A stretch of DNA of 7,597 nt from an uncultured Maribacter sp. (GTDB lineage: Bacteria; Bacteroidota; Bacteroidia; Flavobacteriales; Flavobacteriaceae), in contig CAJQMW010000434.1 of NCBI GenBank assembly GCA_905479535.1, positions 1-7,597 on the forward strand. Reading direction: 5' to 3'. Both the position numbers and the translations under genes were made by a program. The notes beneath the pieces are model-generated. The model saw only the letters and a list, made by a program, of their open reading frames with translations. It ran no database searches and was not told the origin of the DNA. Each line of letters starts with the position of its first letter. The stretch's first letter is position 1. Below are positions 1 to 6,253 of this stretch, piece by piece.

Positions 1-530
1 TCCCCCTGCTGAACACTTTCGCCCTCCTCAGCATAGTTTACAATACGTCTGGCCATTGCACCTGCTATTTGCCGGTATAGGATGTCCCCGAACTTAGGTG
101 TGCGCACAACTACGGTTGTTCGTTCATTTTCTTCGCTTGATTTTGGATGCCAAGCTACTAAGTATTTACCGCGGTGATATTTGGAATACCGTATATAACC
201 ACTTGCCGGATATCTAGTTACGTGAACATTGGTAGGGGACATGAAAACGGATACCTGCTTCCGTTTATCTTGAAAATATTCATTTTCTTCTACTTCTTCT
301 ATCACCACTACCTTACCATCCACGGGAGATAAAACCTCGTCAAAGCTTTTGGCCGTTACTCTTTTTGGGTTTCTAAAAAATTGTAAAACAAGTATGAACA
401 ATACCAGACCAACTATCTGTACCGTTAACTTAAGCCAAGTAATATTTATAAAAAAATGCGCTAAAAGGACACCCAAGCCAACCAGAAAAAAAGTAGTCAA
501 TATGATGACTTGACCCTCTTTATGAAACAT
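1..530 (-). CDS. psd: Phosphatidylserine decarboxylase proenzyme, 3' end cut by window start
   Basis: Converts phosphatidylserine to phosphatidylethanolamine plus CO2 at the inner membrane. The ATG is at 528-530 and 176 codons are visible before the window edge. Residues 9-25 and 32-52 are two hydrophobic membrane segments, followed by FFRNPKR. The soluble domain then shows SPVDGKV (68-74, with the conserved Asp of PVDG), FMSPTNVHVTRYP (96-108), a KYHRGKYLVAWHPK stretch (117-130) and RTTVVVRTP (137-145). These match the short Psd type of about 215-220 residues common in Bacteroidota. The self-cleavage site (Gly-Ser, giving the pyruvoyl group) lies in the missing last 40 or so residues, so activity cannot be confirmed here. 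The start overlaps the end of cdsA by 11 bp, which implies cotranscription and translational coupling. The family call is secure; the catalytic serine is not visible. Confidence 0.93.
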   Translation of the reverse strand, partial: MFHKEGQVIILTTFFLVGLGVLLAHFFINITWLKLTVQIVGLVLFILVLQFFRNPKRVTAKSFDEVLSPVDGKVVVIEEVEENEYFQDKRKQVSVFMSPTNVHVTRYPASGYIRYSKYHRGKYLVAWHPKSSEENERTTVVVRTPKFGDILYRQIAGAMARRIVNYAEEGESVQQG

Positions 531-1323
531 AGCTAAATATATTTAAAGTTAAGTAGGCAAAAGGCGCAGCAAATACAAGGCTATCCAAGCGGTCCAACAT
601 ACCCCCATGACCGGGCAAAATTGCGCCACTATCCTTTACGCCGGCCATACGCTTAAATTTAGATTCTATCAAATCCCCAAAACTACCGGCTACGACGATT
701 ACCGCAGCCAGAATCATCCATTGCCAAGGACTTATAATCTGCTCTTGGGTTCCCATGATATAGGCGGCTCCTAGTGCAAATATAAAACCTCCCACGGTTC
801 CTTCAACGGTTTTTTTTGGAGAAACCGAAGGGAATAATTTTGTCTTTCCTATGCTTCTTCCTACCAAATACGCAAAAGAATCATTGACCCAAATAAGTAT
901 GAAAATACCCATAATTAACAGTTTTGCAAATGCGTCATCCTTATAGGGAATCATGGTTAGAAAAATACAACCACCCCCAATATAAAATAGACCAATTAGG
1001 AATTTGTGCAATTTTGTGAAATACTTTTCTTTCTTTGAAAATAGATAGAACAATAGTGCAATGTCTATTCCTATGGTAATCACCATAAGAAGATTTATCA
1101 AAACCTGGTCGCTTACGAAATAGATATAAGCCCACCAAATGGCCAAATAAGCGGCAAATATATGATAGCCTTTTAAGTTTACGAGACGTTTGTATTCATA
1201 TAAACAAGCTAAGCCGAACGTCATAAAAAGAAAATCGAAGGCGTCCGTACTTAGGAAAACAGCGGATAATAATAAAATTATATAAACTGCTCCCGTCAGC
1301 GCTCTTCTTAAAACTTCCTTCAT
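520..1323 (-). CDS. cdsA: Phosphatidate cytidylyltransferase (CDP-diacylglycerol synthase)
   Basis: Makes CDP-diacylglycerol and pyrophosphate from phosphatidic acid and CTP, the branch-point step for bacterial phospholipids. The protein has 267 residues, the usual family length, and is an integral membrane protein with about seven or eight hydrophobic segments (for example 11-25, 54-70, 74-95, 108-125, 133-147, 176-190, 201-214). The C-terminal family signature is intact at 221-247: SKFKR, then KDSG, then LPGHGGMLDRLD. Upstream, DSFAYLVGRSIGK (148-160) and SPKKTVEG (168-175) are also typical. The ATG at 1321-1323 follows the LUD gene stop after a single base, and the 3' end overlaps psd by 11 bp, so the gene lies inside one transcript. 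Pairing with psd puts two phosphatidylethanolamine-pathway enzymes side by side; the intervening phosphatidylserine synthase is not in this window. Confidence 0.97.
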   Translation of the reverse strand: MKEVLRRALTGAVYIILLLSAVFLSTDAFDFLFMTFGLACLYEYKRLVNLKGYHIFAAYLAIWWAYIYFVSDQVLINLLMVITIGIDIALLFYLFSKKEKYFTKLHKFLIGLFYIGGGCIFLTMIPYKDDAFAKLLIMGIFILIWVNDSFAYLVGRSIGKTKLFPSVSPKKTVEGTVGGFIFALGAAYIMGTQEQIISPWQWMILAAVIVVAGSFGDLIESKFKRMAGVKDSGAILPGHGGMLDRLDSLVFAAPFAYLTLNIFSYVS

Positions 1324-1324
1324 G

Positions 1325-1936
1325 CTATAAATCTTCCAAAAGTAAAAGATAAAGATTTTTAGTGCTACTTCCGTAAGTTAGGAAATCATCAGAATTTTCT
1401 TTCGTGGCTTTAAAATGTTTTAGGGTGGTGATATTGGCAGGGATTCTAGGGCCATACTTCTTCTTGATAATTTTTAACCCTTCCCCAATGGATTCCACGA
1501 GCTGACTTGTAGTGGCATAGACTACTACGTTACTGGGCAGCTCATTAAGTTTTTTCTCGTTCAACTGGTTGGAACAAACTAATATGGACCCATTCTGTGC
1601 CACCAGATGTTCACAGGTTGTGAAGAATACCTCACTTTCTTTGGATTTTTCAGTAAATAAAAGGTCTTCCTTACTGAATTTTTGAACCAATCGGTCTTCC
1701 ATGGCAAAGAAAGATTGGTCTTGCCAACCATTTTCAATAATTATATTGCTTAGTGCATCGGAAATTTCCTCAGAAGAGACACAATAGATGAATTTGCCGC
1801 CGTTTTGCTTAAAATGGATGGTAAACTTTTCATCAACTGGAATATTCAAATCTGGCATATGCTGACCACGTGTCTCAACAGTTTCCTTCGAAACCTTTTT
1901 TTTGCCACCACCAAATAAAATGTCTAAAAAGCCCAT
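1325..1936 (-). CDS. Divergent LUD-domain protein of unknown function
   Basis: A 203-residue protein that resembles the LUD (LutB/LutC, formerly DUF162) fold at its C-terminal two thirds. Residues 102-121 (EVFFTTCEHLVAQNGSILVC) match the LUD strand where typical members read aIAeTGTi, and 136-150 (NVVVYATTSQLVESI) match the following strand and helix. Two motifs of LutC-type members are absent. The GPSKTADIE region reads PANITTLKHF (166-175), and the terminal GvHGP region reads YGSSTKNLYLLLLEDL (188-203). The N-terminus (MGFLDILFGGGKKK) is a short basic leader without a signal peptide. No lutA or lutB partner and no iron-sulfur cysteine motif lie nearby, so a role in lactate oxidation is not supported. 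It sits 44 bp after ftsH and 1 bp before cdsA, so it is cotranscribed with both. Fold assignment is fairly confident; function is unknown. Confidence 0.85.
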   Translation of the reverse strand: MGFLDILFGGGKKKVSKETVETRGQHMPDLNIPVDEKFTIHFKQNGGKFIYCVSSEEISDALSNIIIENGWQDQSFFAMEDRLVQKFSKEDLLFTEKSKESEVFFTTCEHLVAQNGSILVCSNQLNEKKLNELPSNVVVYATTSQLVESIGEGLKIIKKKYGPRIPANITTLKHFKATKENSDDFLTYGSSTKNLYLLLLEDL

Positions 1937-1980
1937 TTATGATTATGAAGTATTCCTCTTTTTATCGTACTCGTTACTAT

Positions 1981-3999
1981 CTACAACGGTTCATCTGATG
2001 AATTTATTTTCTCCGACTTTTTCTCTTCCTCCGAGTCAATATTAGCCGATGCCTCTGTTTTTCTTACTTTCTCTTCTAACAGATCTTTTTCAAAAACTCT
2101 TTTGCCAAAGATTTTTTCTAAATCTTCTTTAAAGATAACTTCTTTCTCCAATAATCTTTCTGCAAGTGTAGTAAGTTTATCCTTATTTTCCGTTAAGACC
2201 TTAACAGCTCGCTGATATTGCTCCTCAATTATCTTGGAAATCTCTTGGTCTATCGTCTTTGCGGTTTCTTCGCTATAAGGTTTTGAAAATCCGTAAGAAT
2301 CTTGTCCAGAGGAATCGTAATAGGTTAAGTTACCAATTTTGTCGTTGAGACCATAAATGGTGACCATAGCTCTGGCTTGTTTGGTCACTTTTTCCAAATC
2401 ACTTAAGGCTCCTGTAGATATTTTGTTGAATATCACCTTTTCTGCGGCCCTACCGCCCATGGTGGCACACATCTCATCCAACATTTGTTCCGGACGAACA
2501 ATTAAACGTTCCTCAGGTAAATACCAAGCTGCCCCCAGAGACTGTCCCCTGGGCACTATAGTAACCTTTACCAAGGGAGCGGCGTGTTCCAGCATCCAAC
2601 TTGTGGTAGCGTGTCCGGCCTCATGGTAAGCAATCGTTTCCTTCTCCCCAGGAGTGATGATTTTATTTTTCTTTTCAAGACCACCAACAATTCTGTCTAC
2701 CGCATCCAAAAAGTCTTGCTTATTTACTGATTTTTTCTCTTTTCTTGCAGCAATCAATGCGGCTTCGTTACACACGTTCGCGATGTCCGCACCCGAGAAT
2801 CCCGGGGTTTGTCTTGCCAAAAAGTCCAAATCCAACGTTTCTGCTGTTTTGATAGGTCTTAGATGGACTTCGAAAATCTCTTTTCTTTCCCTTATATCCG
2901 GAAGGTCCACATAGATCTGCCGATCAAATCTTCCGGCACGCATCAAGGCTTTATCAAGCACATCGGCCCTGTTCGTAGCTGCCAATACGATAACATTGGT
3001 GTTGGTCCCAAAGCCGTCCATTTCGGTCAATAATTGGTTGAGCGTATTTTCACGTTCATCATTGGAACCTGTAAAGTTGTTCTTTCCCCTTGCCCTACCA
3101 ATGGCATCTATTTCATCAATAAAAATAATGGCGGGTGATTTGTCCTTGGCCTGTTTGAACAAGTCCCTAACACGTGATGCACCTACACCCACGAACATTT
3201 CAACGAAATCGGAGCCTGAAAGTGAGAAAAAAGGAACTTTCGCTTCTCCTGCGACCGCTTTTGCCAATAAGGTCTTACCGGTTCCTGGTGGGCCTACCAA
3301 CAAAGCTCCTTTTGGTATTTTACCACCTAAGGAAGTATATTTATCCGGATTCCTTAAAAACTCTACGATTTCTTCGACCTCTTCCTTAGCACCTTCAAGA
3401 CCAGCTACATCTTTAAAGGAAGTTCTTGTATCGGTTTTTTCATCAAAAAGCTTTGCCTTCGATTTACCGATATTGAAGATTTGACCGCCACCGCCGCCAG
3501 CACCGCCACCGGACATTCTGCGCATCAAGTAAATCCAAATGCCTATAATAAGTACGAAAGGTAATAGCGACAAAAGAAAATCTAATATGGCTGTGGATTC
3601 CTTTCCGAATTCTACAATAGTATCTAAATTGTTTTCCTTTTTAATTTCGGTTATCTCATTTTGAAAAATTTGAAGATCGCCATAATCCAAGGTATACTGA
3701 GGAACACTCCCCGTGGTGGGAAGAAAGGACTTGTCATTAACGTCCCTGTGAACATCTTTGGCAAGTGCTTCATCCGTAAGGAATACCTTGGCTTGGTTCG
3801 TATTGGTGATGATCATAATTTTTTGAATATCACCATTCCTTAAATACTCTTGCAGTTCGGAAGTAGTCGTTTTCTCCGTACTTGCAAGATTATCACTGTT
3901 AAACACCTGAAAACCAATCAACAGGACTGCTACCAATCCATAGATCCACCATGAGCTAAACTTTGGTTTTTTAGGAGTTGTACTATTATCTTTCGCCAT
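1981..3999 (-). CDS. ftsH: ATP-dependent zinc metalloprotease FtsH
   Basis: Membrane-anchored AAA+ protease that extracts and degrades damaged membrane proteins and selected regulators; it acts as a hexamer with its catalytic part in the cytoplasm. The 672 residues show two membrane segments (about 16-33 and 139-159) around a periplasmic FtsH-extracellular domain, then a glycine-rich linker (164-172). The AAA module has Walker A GPPGTGKT (236-243), pore loop MFVG (268-271), Walker B IIFIDEID (291-298) and the second region of homology (342-360) with likely arginine fingers R357 and R360. The M41 peptidase has HEAGH (459-463) with E460 as catalytic base, and D534 as probable third zinc ligand. 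All key residues are present. The tail after about 635 is charged and low in complexity. The ATG at 3997-3999 lies 8 bp after rsfS in A-rich sequence with no Shine-Dalgarno. Confidence 0.98.
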   Translation of the reverse strand: MAKDNSTTPKKPKFSSWWIYGLVAVLLIGFQVFNSDNLASTEKTTTSELQEYLRNGDIQKIMIITNTNQAKVFLTDEALAKDVHRDVNDKSFLPTTGSVPQYTLDYGDLQIFQNEITEIKKENNLDTIVEFGKESTAILDFLLSLLPFVLIIGIWIYLMRRMSGGGAGGGGGQIFNIGKSKAKLFDEKTDTRTSFKDVAGLEGAKEEVEEIVEFLRNPDKYTSLGGKIPKGALLVGPPGTGKTLLAKAVAGEAKVPFFSLSGSDFVEMFVGVGASRVRDLFKQAKDKSPAIIFIDEIDAIGRARGKNNFTGSNDERENTLNQLLTEMDGFGTNTNVIVLAATNRADVLDKALMRAGRFDRQIYVDLPDIRERKEIFEVHLRPIKTAETLDLDFLARQTPGFSGADIANVCNEAALIAARKEKKSVNKQDFLDAVDRIVGGLEKKNKIITPGEKETIAYHEAGHATTSWMLEHAAPLVKVTIVPRGQSLGAAWYLPEERLIVRPEQMLDEMCATMGGRAAEKVIFNKISTGALSDLEKVTKQARAMVTIYGLNDKIGNLTYYDSSGQDSYGFSKPYSEETAKTIDQEISKIIEEQYQRAVKVLTENKDKLTTLAERLLEKEVIFKEDLEKIFGKRVFEKDLLEEKVRKTEASANIDSEEEKKSEKINSSDEPL

Positions 4000-4007
4000 T
4001 TTATTTT

Positions 4008-4385
4008 TTATTGATTAATGCTACTTTCAATGGTCGTGAACTTTGCGTCACCCCAAAGACCTTCAATATCATAGAAATCCCTAACCTGCTTTTGAAACAC
4101 ATGTACTACCACGTTAACATAGTCCATAAGTACCCACTCGGCATTTTCTTCACCTTCAATGTGCCAAGGTTTGTCTTTAATTGCTTTGCTGACTGTTTTT
4201 TGGATAGAACCTACTATAGCATTTACATGCGTATTAGAAGTACCATTGCATATGATAAAGTAATCGCAAACTGTATTTTCAATTTCCCTAAGGTCCAGTA
4301 CATTTGTGTTGTGTCCTTTGACATCTTCTATTCCCTGTAAAATTAATGCAATTAACTCATCTGCACTAGCTTTGCCTTTCTGCAT
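4008..4385 (-). CDS. rsfS: Ribosome silencing factor RsfS (DUF143 family)
   Basis: Binds ribosomal protein uL14 on the 50S subunit and blocks joining with the 30S subunit, lowering translation in starvation or stationary phase (known for the family). The 125-residue length is normal. Hallmarks are VLDLREIENTVCDYFIICNGTSNTHV (29-54) and EGEENAEWVLMDYVNVVVHVF (77-97) followed by FYDIEGLWGDA (104-114), which together make the uL14-binding surface in characterised homologues. It is the first gene of the minus-strand set and lies 8 bp before ftsH. In many other phyla rsfS follows nadD, so the ftsH pairing is a lineage-specific arrangement. A Bacteroidota-type -7 element stands 19 bp before its ATG (4383-4385). 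Confidence 0.96.
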   Translation of the reverse strand: MQKGKASADELIALILQGIEDVKGHNTNVLDLREIENTVCDYFIICNGTSNTHVNAIVGSIQKTVSKAIKDKPWHIEGEENAEWVLMDYVNVVVHVFQKQVRDFYDIEGLWGDAKFTTIESSINQ

Positions 4386-4477
4386 TCAAAAATTTTAATT
4401 TCTACAAAGTTATTATTTTTTTGTTCTTTTAGGTCTAGTTTTTAACAATAGATTAAACATTGCCAAGCATTAGCCCC
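4386..4477. promoter_or_regulatory. Divergent intergenic promoter region between rsfS and birA
   Basis: This 92-bp AT-rich gap is the only true intergenic space longer than 50 bp in the window and must hold the promoters for both rsfS (leftward) and birA (rightward), unless either lies in coding sequence. The rsfS side has a good -7 box. The birA side has only weak partial matches, such as TAGTTTTT at 4436-4443, which fits TAnnTTT but lacks the final G and a well-placed -33 TTG. I found no clear operator palindrome and no BirA-type operator. Confidence 0.6.
4405..4412 (-). promoter_or_regulatory. Probable -7 element of the rsfS-ftsH-LUD-cdsA-psd operon promoter
   Basis: Read on the minus strand, the sequence TAACTTTG matches the Bacteroidota sigma-A -7 consensus TAnnTTTG at every fixed position. 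It would place transcription start near 4399-4401, giving a leader of about 15 nt before the rsfS ATG. I see no TTG -33 element at the usual spacing of about 19 bp; that region is A-rich instead. This is the only intergenic region from which the operon could be read, which supports the call. Confidence 0.55.
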
Positions 4478-5209
4478 ATGCAGATAATCAAACTTAGTGC
4501 CACGGAGTCTACGAATACTTATCTACAGGGCTTATTACGAAAAGAAAATCTACCGGATTACACCGTTGTCGTTACCGAAAACCAGACCAAGGGCAGAGGT
4601 CAAAGGAGCGCTTCATGGGAGTCTGAGAAGGGTAATAACCTTACCTTTAGTGTTTTAAAAAAACACCAAGGTTTAAGAACAAGCCATCAGTATTTAATAA
4701 GTATATGTGTTTCCTTAGCAATTTACGCACTACTTGTTGACCTCAATTTGCCACGTGTTAAAATTAAGTGGCCTAACGACATTCTGTCAGGTACGTTAAA
4801 AATATGTGGAATTCTTATAGAGAATGTGTTAAATGGGCAGGAAGTTAAGGCTTCGGTCATAGGTATTGGCCTAAATGTGAACCAAACCACTTTTCCCGAT
4901 CAGTTGAGGGCGACTTCCATTAAACTGGAATTAAAGCAAGAACAGCATTTAGAAATTTTGCTAGGTAGAATGGTTAAAAAACTTCAATTCTTTTTATCTA
5001 AAGTGAAAGCTTCAAACGAGATTCAGCTCATGGCTATCTATGAAAACGTATTGTTCCGAAAAGACATGGTGTCCACCTTTCAAAAACCAGATGGAACTGT
5101 TTTTATAGGGGTCATTTCAGGGATTACCTCAGGTGGTAAACTGAAAGTAAAATTGGAAGATGAAACCTTTACTGAGTTTGCCTTAAAAGAGGTTAAACTA
5201 ATGTTCTAG
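4478..5209 (+). CDS. birA: Biotin--[acetyl-CoA-carboxylase] ligase, monofunctional
   Basis: Activates biotin with ATP to biotinyl-5'-AMP and transfers it to the biotin carboxyl carrier protein of acetyl-CoA carboxylase, and to other biotin enzymes. From the ATG at 4478 the protein has 243 residues and begins at once with the catalytic domain (IIKLSATESTNTYL, 3-16). It lacks the N-terminal winged helix of E. coli BirA, so it should not be a DNA-binding repressor. Signature motifs are the biotin/AMP loop KGRGQRSASW (38-47), KIKWPNDIL (95-103), KICGILIEN (108-116) and VIGIGLNVN (127-135). A small C-terminal SH3-like domain occupies about 195-243. An in-frame TTG at 4460 would add six residues; I prefer the ATG because homologues begin at M-x-I-I-K. 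It is read divergently from rsfS and shares its final CTAG with the SRPBCC gene stop on the other strand. Confidence 0.95.
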   Translation: MQIIKLSATESTNTYLQGLLRKENLPDYTVVVTENQTKGRGQRSASWESEKGNNLTFSVLKKHQGLRTSHQYLISICVSLAIYALLVDLNLPRVKIKWPNDILSGTLKICGILIENVLNGQEVKASVIGIGLNVNQTTFPDQLRATSIKLELKQEQHLEILLGRMVKKLQFFLSKVKASNEIQLMAIYENVLFRKDMVSTFQKPDGTVFIGVISGITSGGKLKVKLEDETFTEFALKEVKLMF

Positions 5210-5598
5210 ATTTTACCCAGATTATCGGATAGCGTATTTATAAAATTGGTTATCGGATTTTTAATCATCATGGCCATTATGGCATTGAACTCACCTGCGA
5301 AACTAAGGACTACTTCACTCGTATTATCTCCGGTAGCAGTTATAGCTGCGGTTAACGTGAACGGTAGTTTTTCGCTAGCTGCACCCAGTATCAGCATACT
5401 ATGTGGAATTTGGTCCTTTTTCTCTAAAACAATTTCCGGCATTCCCTTAAGGGCGAATAAAAACCTGTTCTCGTTCAAAACTTCGAACTTATCTATATTT
5501 TCTGGCATCAATTTTTCAAAATTGGCAAGCTCATTTAGAAAATTATAGGTTTCTTCCGTACTTTTTGCAACCGATGTTTTTGGTGTTTCTATAAACAT
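5206..5598 (-). CDS. SRPBCC-fold (START/polyketide-cyclase-like) protein, function unknown
   Basis: A 130-residue cytosolic protein with no signal peptide or membrane segment. The pattern fits the SRPBCC helix-grip fold: a first strand (MFIETPKTSVAKS), a helix with LNELANFEKLMP (21-32) resembling the L.d...w.~lmP of the family, beta strands through FLFALKGMPEIVLEKKDQIP, and a long C-terminal helix (105-128) that would close a hydrophobic pocket. Such proteins usually bind lipids or other hydrophobic ligands, but no ligand can be inferred here. The ATG (5596-5598) follows the pyrE stop after one base (TAATATG), so translation is probably coupled to pyrE. A direct part in pyrimidine synthesis is not shown. 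Its stop shares CTAG with the birA stop. Confidence 0.85.
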   Translation of the reverse strand: MFIETPKTSVAKSTEETYNFLNELANFEKLMPENIDKFEVLNENRFLFALKGMPEIVLEKKDQIPHSMLILGAASEKLPFTLTAAITATGDNTSEVVLSFAGEFNAIMAMMIKNPITNFINTLSDNLGKI

Positions 5599-5599
5599 A

Positions 5600-6241
5600 T
5601 TATTGTAACCATTTTGAAGGATTGATTCTCCATTCCGTTAAAGTTCGTAATTGTTCTTCTTTTATGTACCCCGTTTCGGATGCTTGTTCAATTAGATGTT
5701 CATAGCTACTTAGGGTATGTAACTCAACTTCAGACTTTTCAAAATTCTCTTTGGCCGTATCGAAGCTATACGTGAATATCGCGAGCATACCTTTTACATT
5801 GGCATCGGCTTTTTCAAGTGCTTTTACGGCATTTAGACTACTCTTGCCCGTACTGATCAGGTCTTCTATGACGACCACGGTTTGGTTGGCTTCCAACTGC
5901 CCTTCAATCTGATTTTGCCTTCCGTGAGATTTCGGTTCTGGCCTTACATAAATAAAAGGTAATCCCATGGTATCCGCCACTAAAGCCCCAATTCCTATCG
6001 CCCCGGTGGCTACTCCCGCAATTACATCCGGTTGGCCATAAAGCGATTCTACTTGTTTGGCCATTTCCTCCCTTACATAATTTCGAATAATGGGATAAGA
6101 AAGTAAGATCCTATTGTCGCAATATATGGGGGATTTCCATCCCGAAGCCCATATAAAAGGATTTTCGGGTTTCAATTTTATTGCATTAATTTGCAACAGA
6201 AGTTCTGCTGTTTTTTTAGCGGTGTTCTTGTCTAAAACCAT
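5600..6241 (-). CDS. pyrE: Orotate phosphoribosyltransferase
   Basis: Joins orotate and PRPP to give orotidine 5'-monophosphate, the fifth step of UMP synthesis, in the cytosol as a dimer. From the ATG at 6239-6241 the protein has 213 residues, the normal length. The PRPP-binding signature VVVIEDLISTGKS is at 122-134. The flexible catalytic loop RPEPKSHGRQNQIEG (100-114) carries the conserved Lys104 and His106. FIWASGWKSPIYCDNR (29-44) is the usual orotate-side segment. The frame stays open for 39 more codons upstream to 6358, but that part overlaps the Nudix gene on the other strand and has no family similarity, so I reject it. A -7 box only 4 bp before the ATG suggests a leaderless or nearly leaderless mRNA. 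The SRPBCC gene follows after 1 bp. Confidence 0.97.
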   Translation of the reverse strand: MVLDKNTAKKTAELLLQINAIKLKPENPFIWASGWKSPIYCDNRILLSYPIIRNYVREEMAKQVESLYGQPDVIAGVATGAIGIGALVADTMGLPFIYVRPEPKSHGRQNQIEGQLEANQTVVVIEDLISTGKSSLNAVKALEKADANVKGMLAIFTYSFDTAKENFEKSEVELHTLSSYEHLIEQASETGYIKEEQLRTLTEWRINPSKWLQ

Positions 6242-6245
6242 GACG

Positions 6246-6253
6246 CAAATGTA
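6246..6253 (-). promoter_or_regulatory. Probable -7 element of pyrE, overlapping the Nudix start codon
   Basis: The minus-strand octamer TACATTTG fits TAnnTTTG at all fixed positions. It ends 4 bp before the pyrE ATG, which puts the expected transcription start at or within a base or two of that ATG. The same bases contain the plus-strand ATG (6249-6251) of the Nudix gene. There is no TTG at the usual -33 spacing, so the match rests on the -7 box and its position. About 1 in 4,000 random positions per strand matches six fixed bases; the tight placement makes chance less likely but does not exclude it. Confidence 0.5.

Noticed and set aside
941..1138. Minus-strand open frame of 65 codons inside cdsA in another frame
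   Set aside because: It lies wholly within cdsA, whose protein is complete, and shows no domain.
1325..1936. A lactate utilisation operon (lutABC)
   Set aside because: Only a single divergent LUD gene is present; there are no iron-sulfur or FAD-type partners and the key LutC motifs are missing.
1937..1980. Internal promoter or terminator in the 44-bp ftsH-LUD gap
   Set aside because: I found no TAnnTTTG box, no strong hairpin and no T-run pattern on the transcribed strand that would support either.
2357..3843. Several open frames on the plus strand across ftsH (for example 2357-2629, 2654-2914, 2996-3484, 3661-3843)
   Set aside because: All are antisense to the conserved ftsH gene, show no recognisable domains, and have compositions expected from reversed codons.
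3978..4340. Plus-strand open frame of 120 codons over rsfS
   Set aside because: It is antisense to rsfS, whose family motifs are complete; the translated frame has no recognisable similarity.
4460..4477. TTG start for birA
   Set aside because: It adds six residues without family similarity, while the ATG at 4478 begins directly at the conserved I-I-K-L segment.
5246..5548. Plus-strand open frame of 100 codons over the SRPBCC gene
   Set aside because: It mirrors the hydrophobic pattern of the SRPBCC gene on the opposite strand and has no plausible start context of its own.
6114..6248. 45-codon upstream extension of the Nudix gene, including the ATG at 6240 that shares CATG with the pyrE start
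   Set aside because: Most of it is antisense to pyrE and does not resemble the family. The ATG at 6240 remains possible but adds only three residues; the ATG at 6249 fits the MYKVFVN start.
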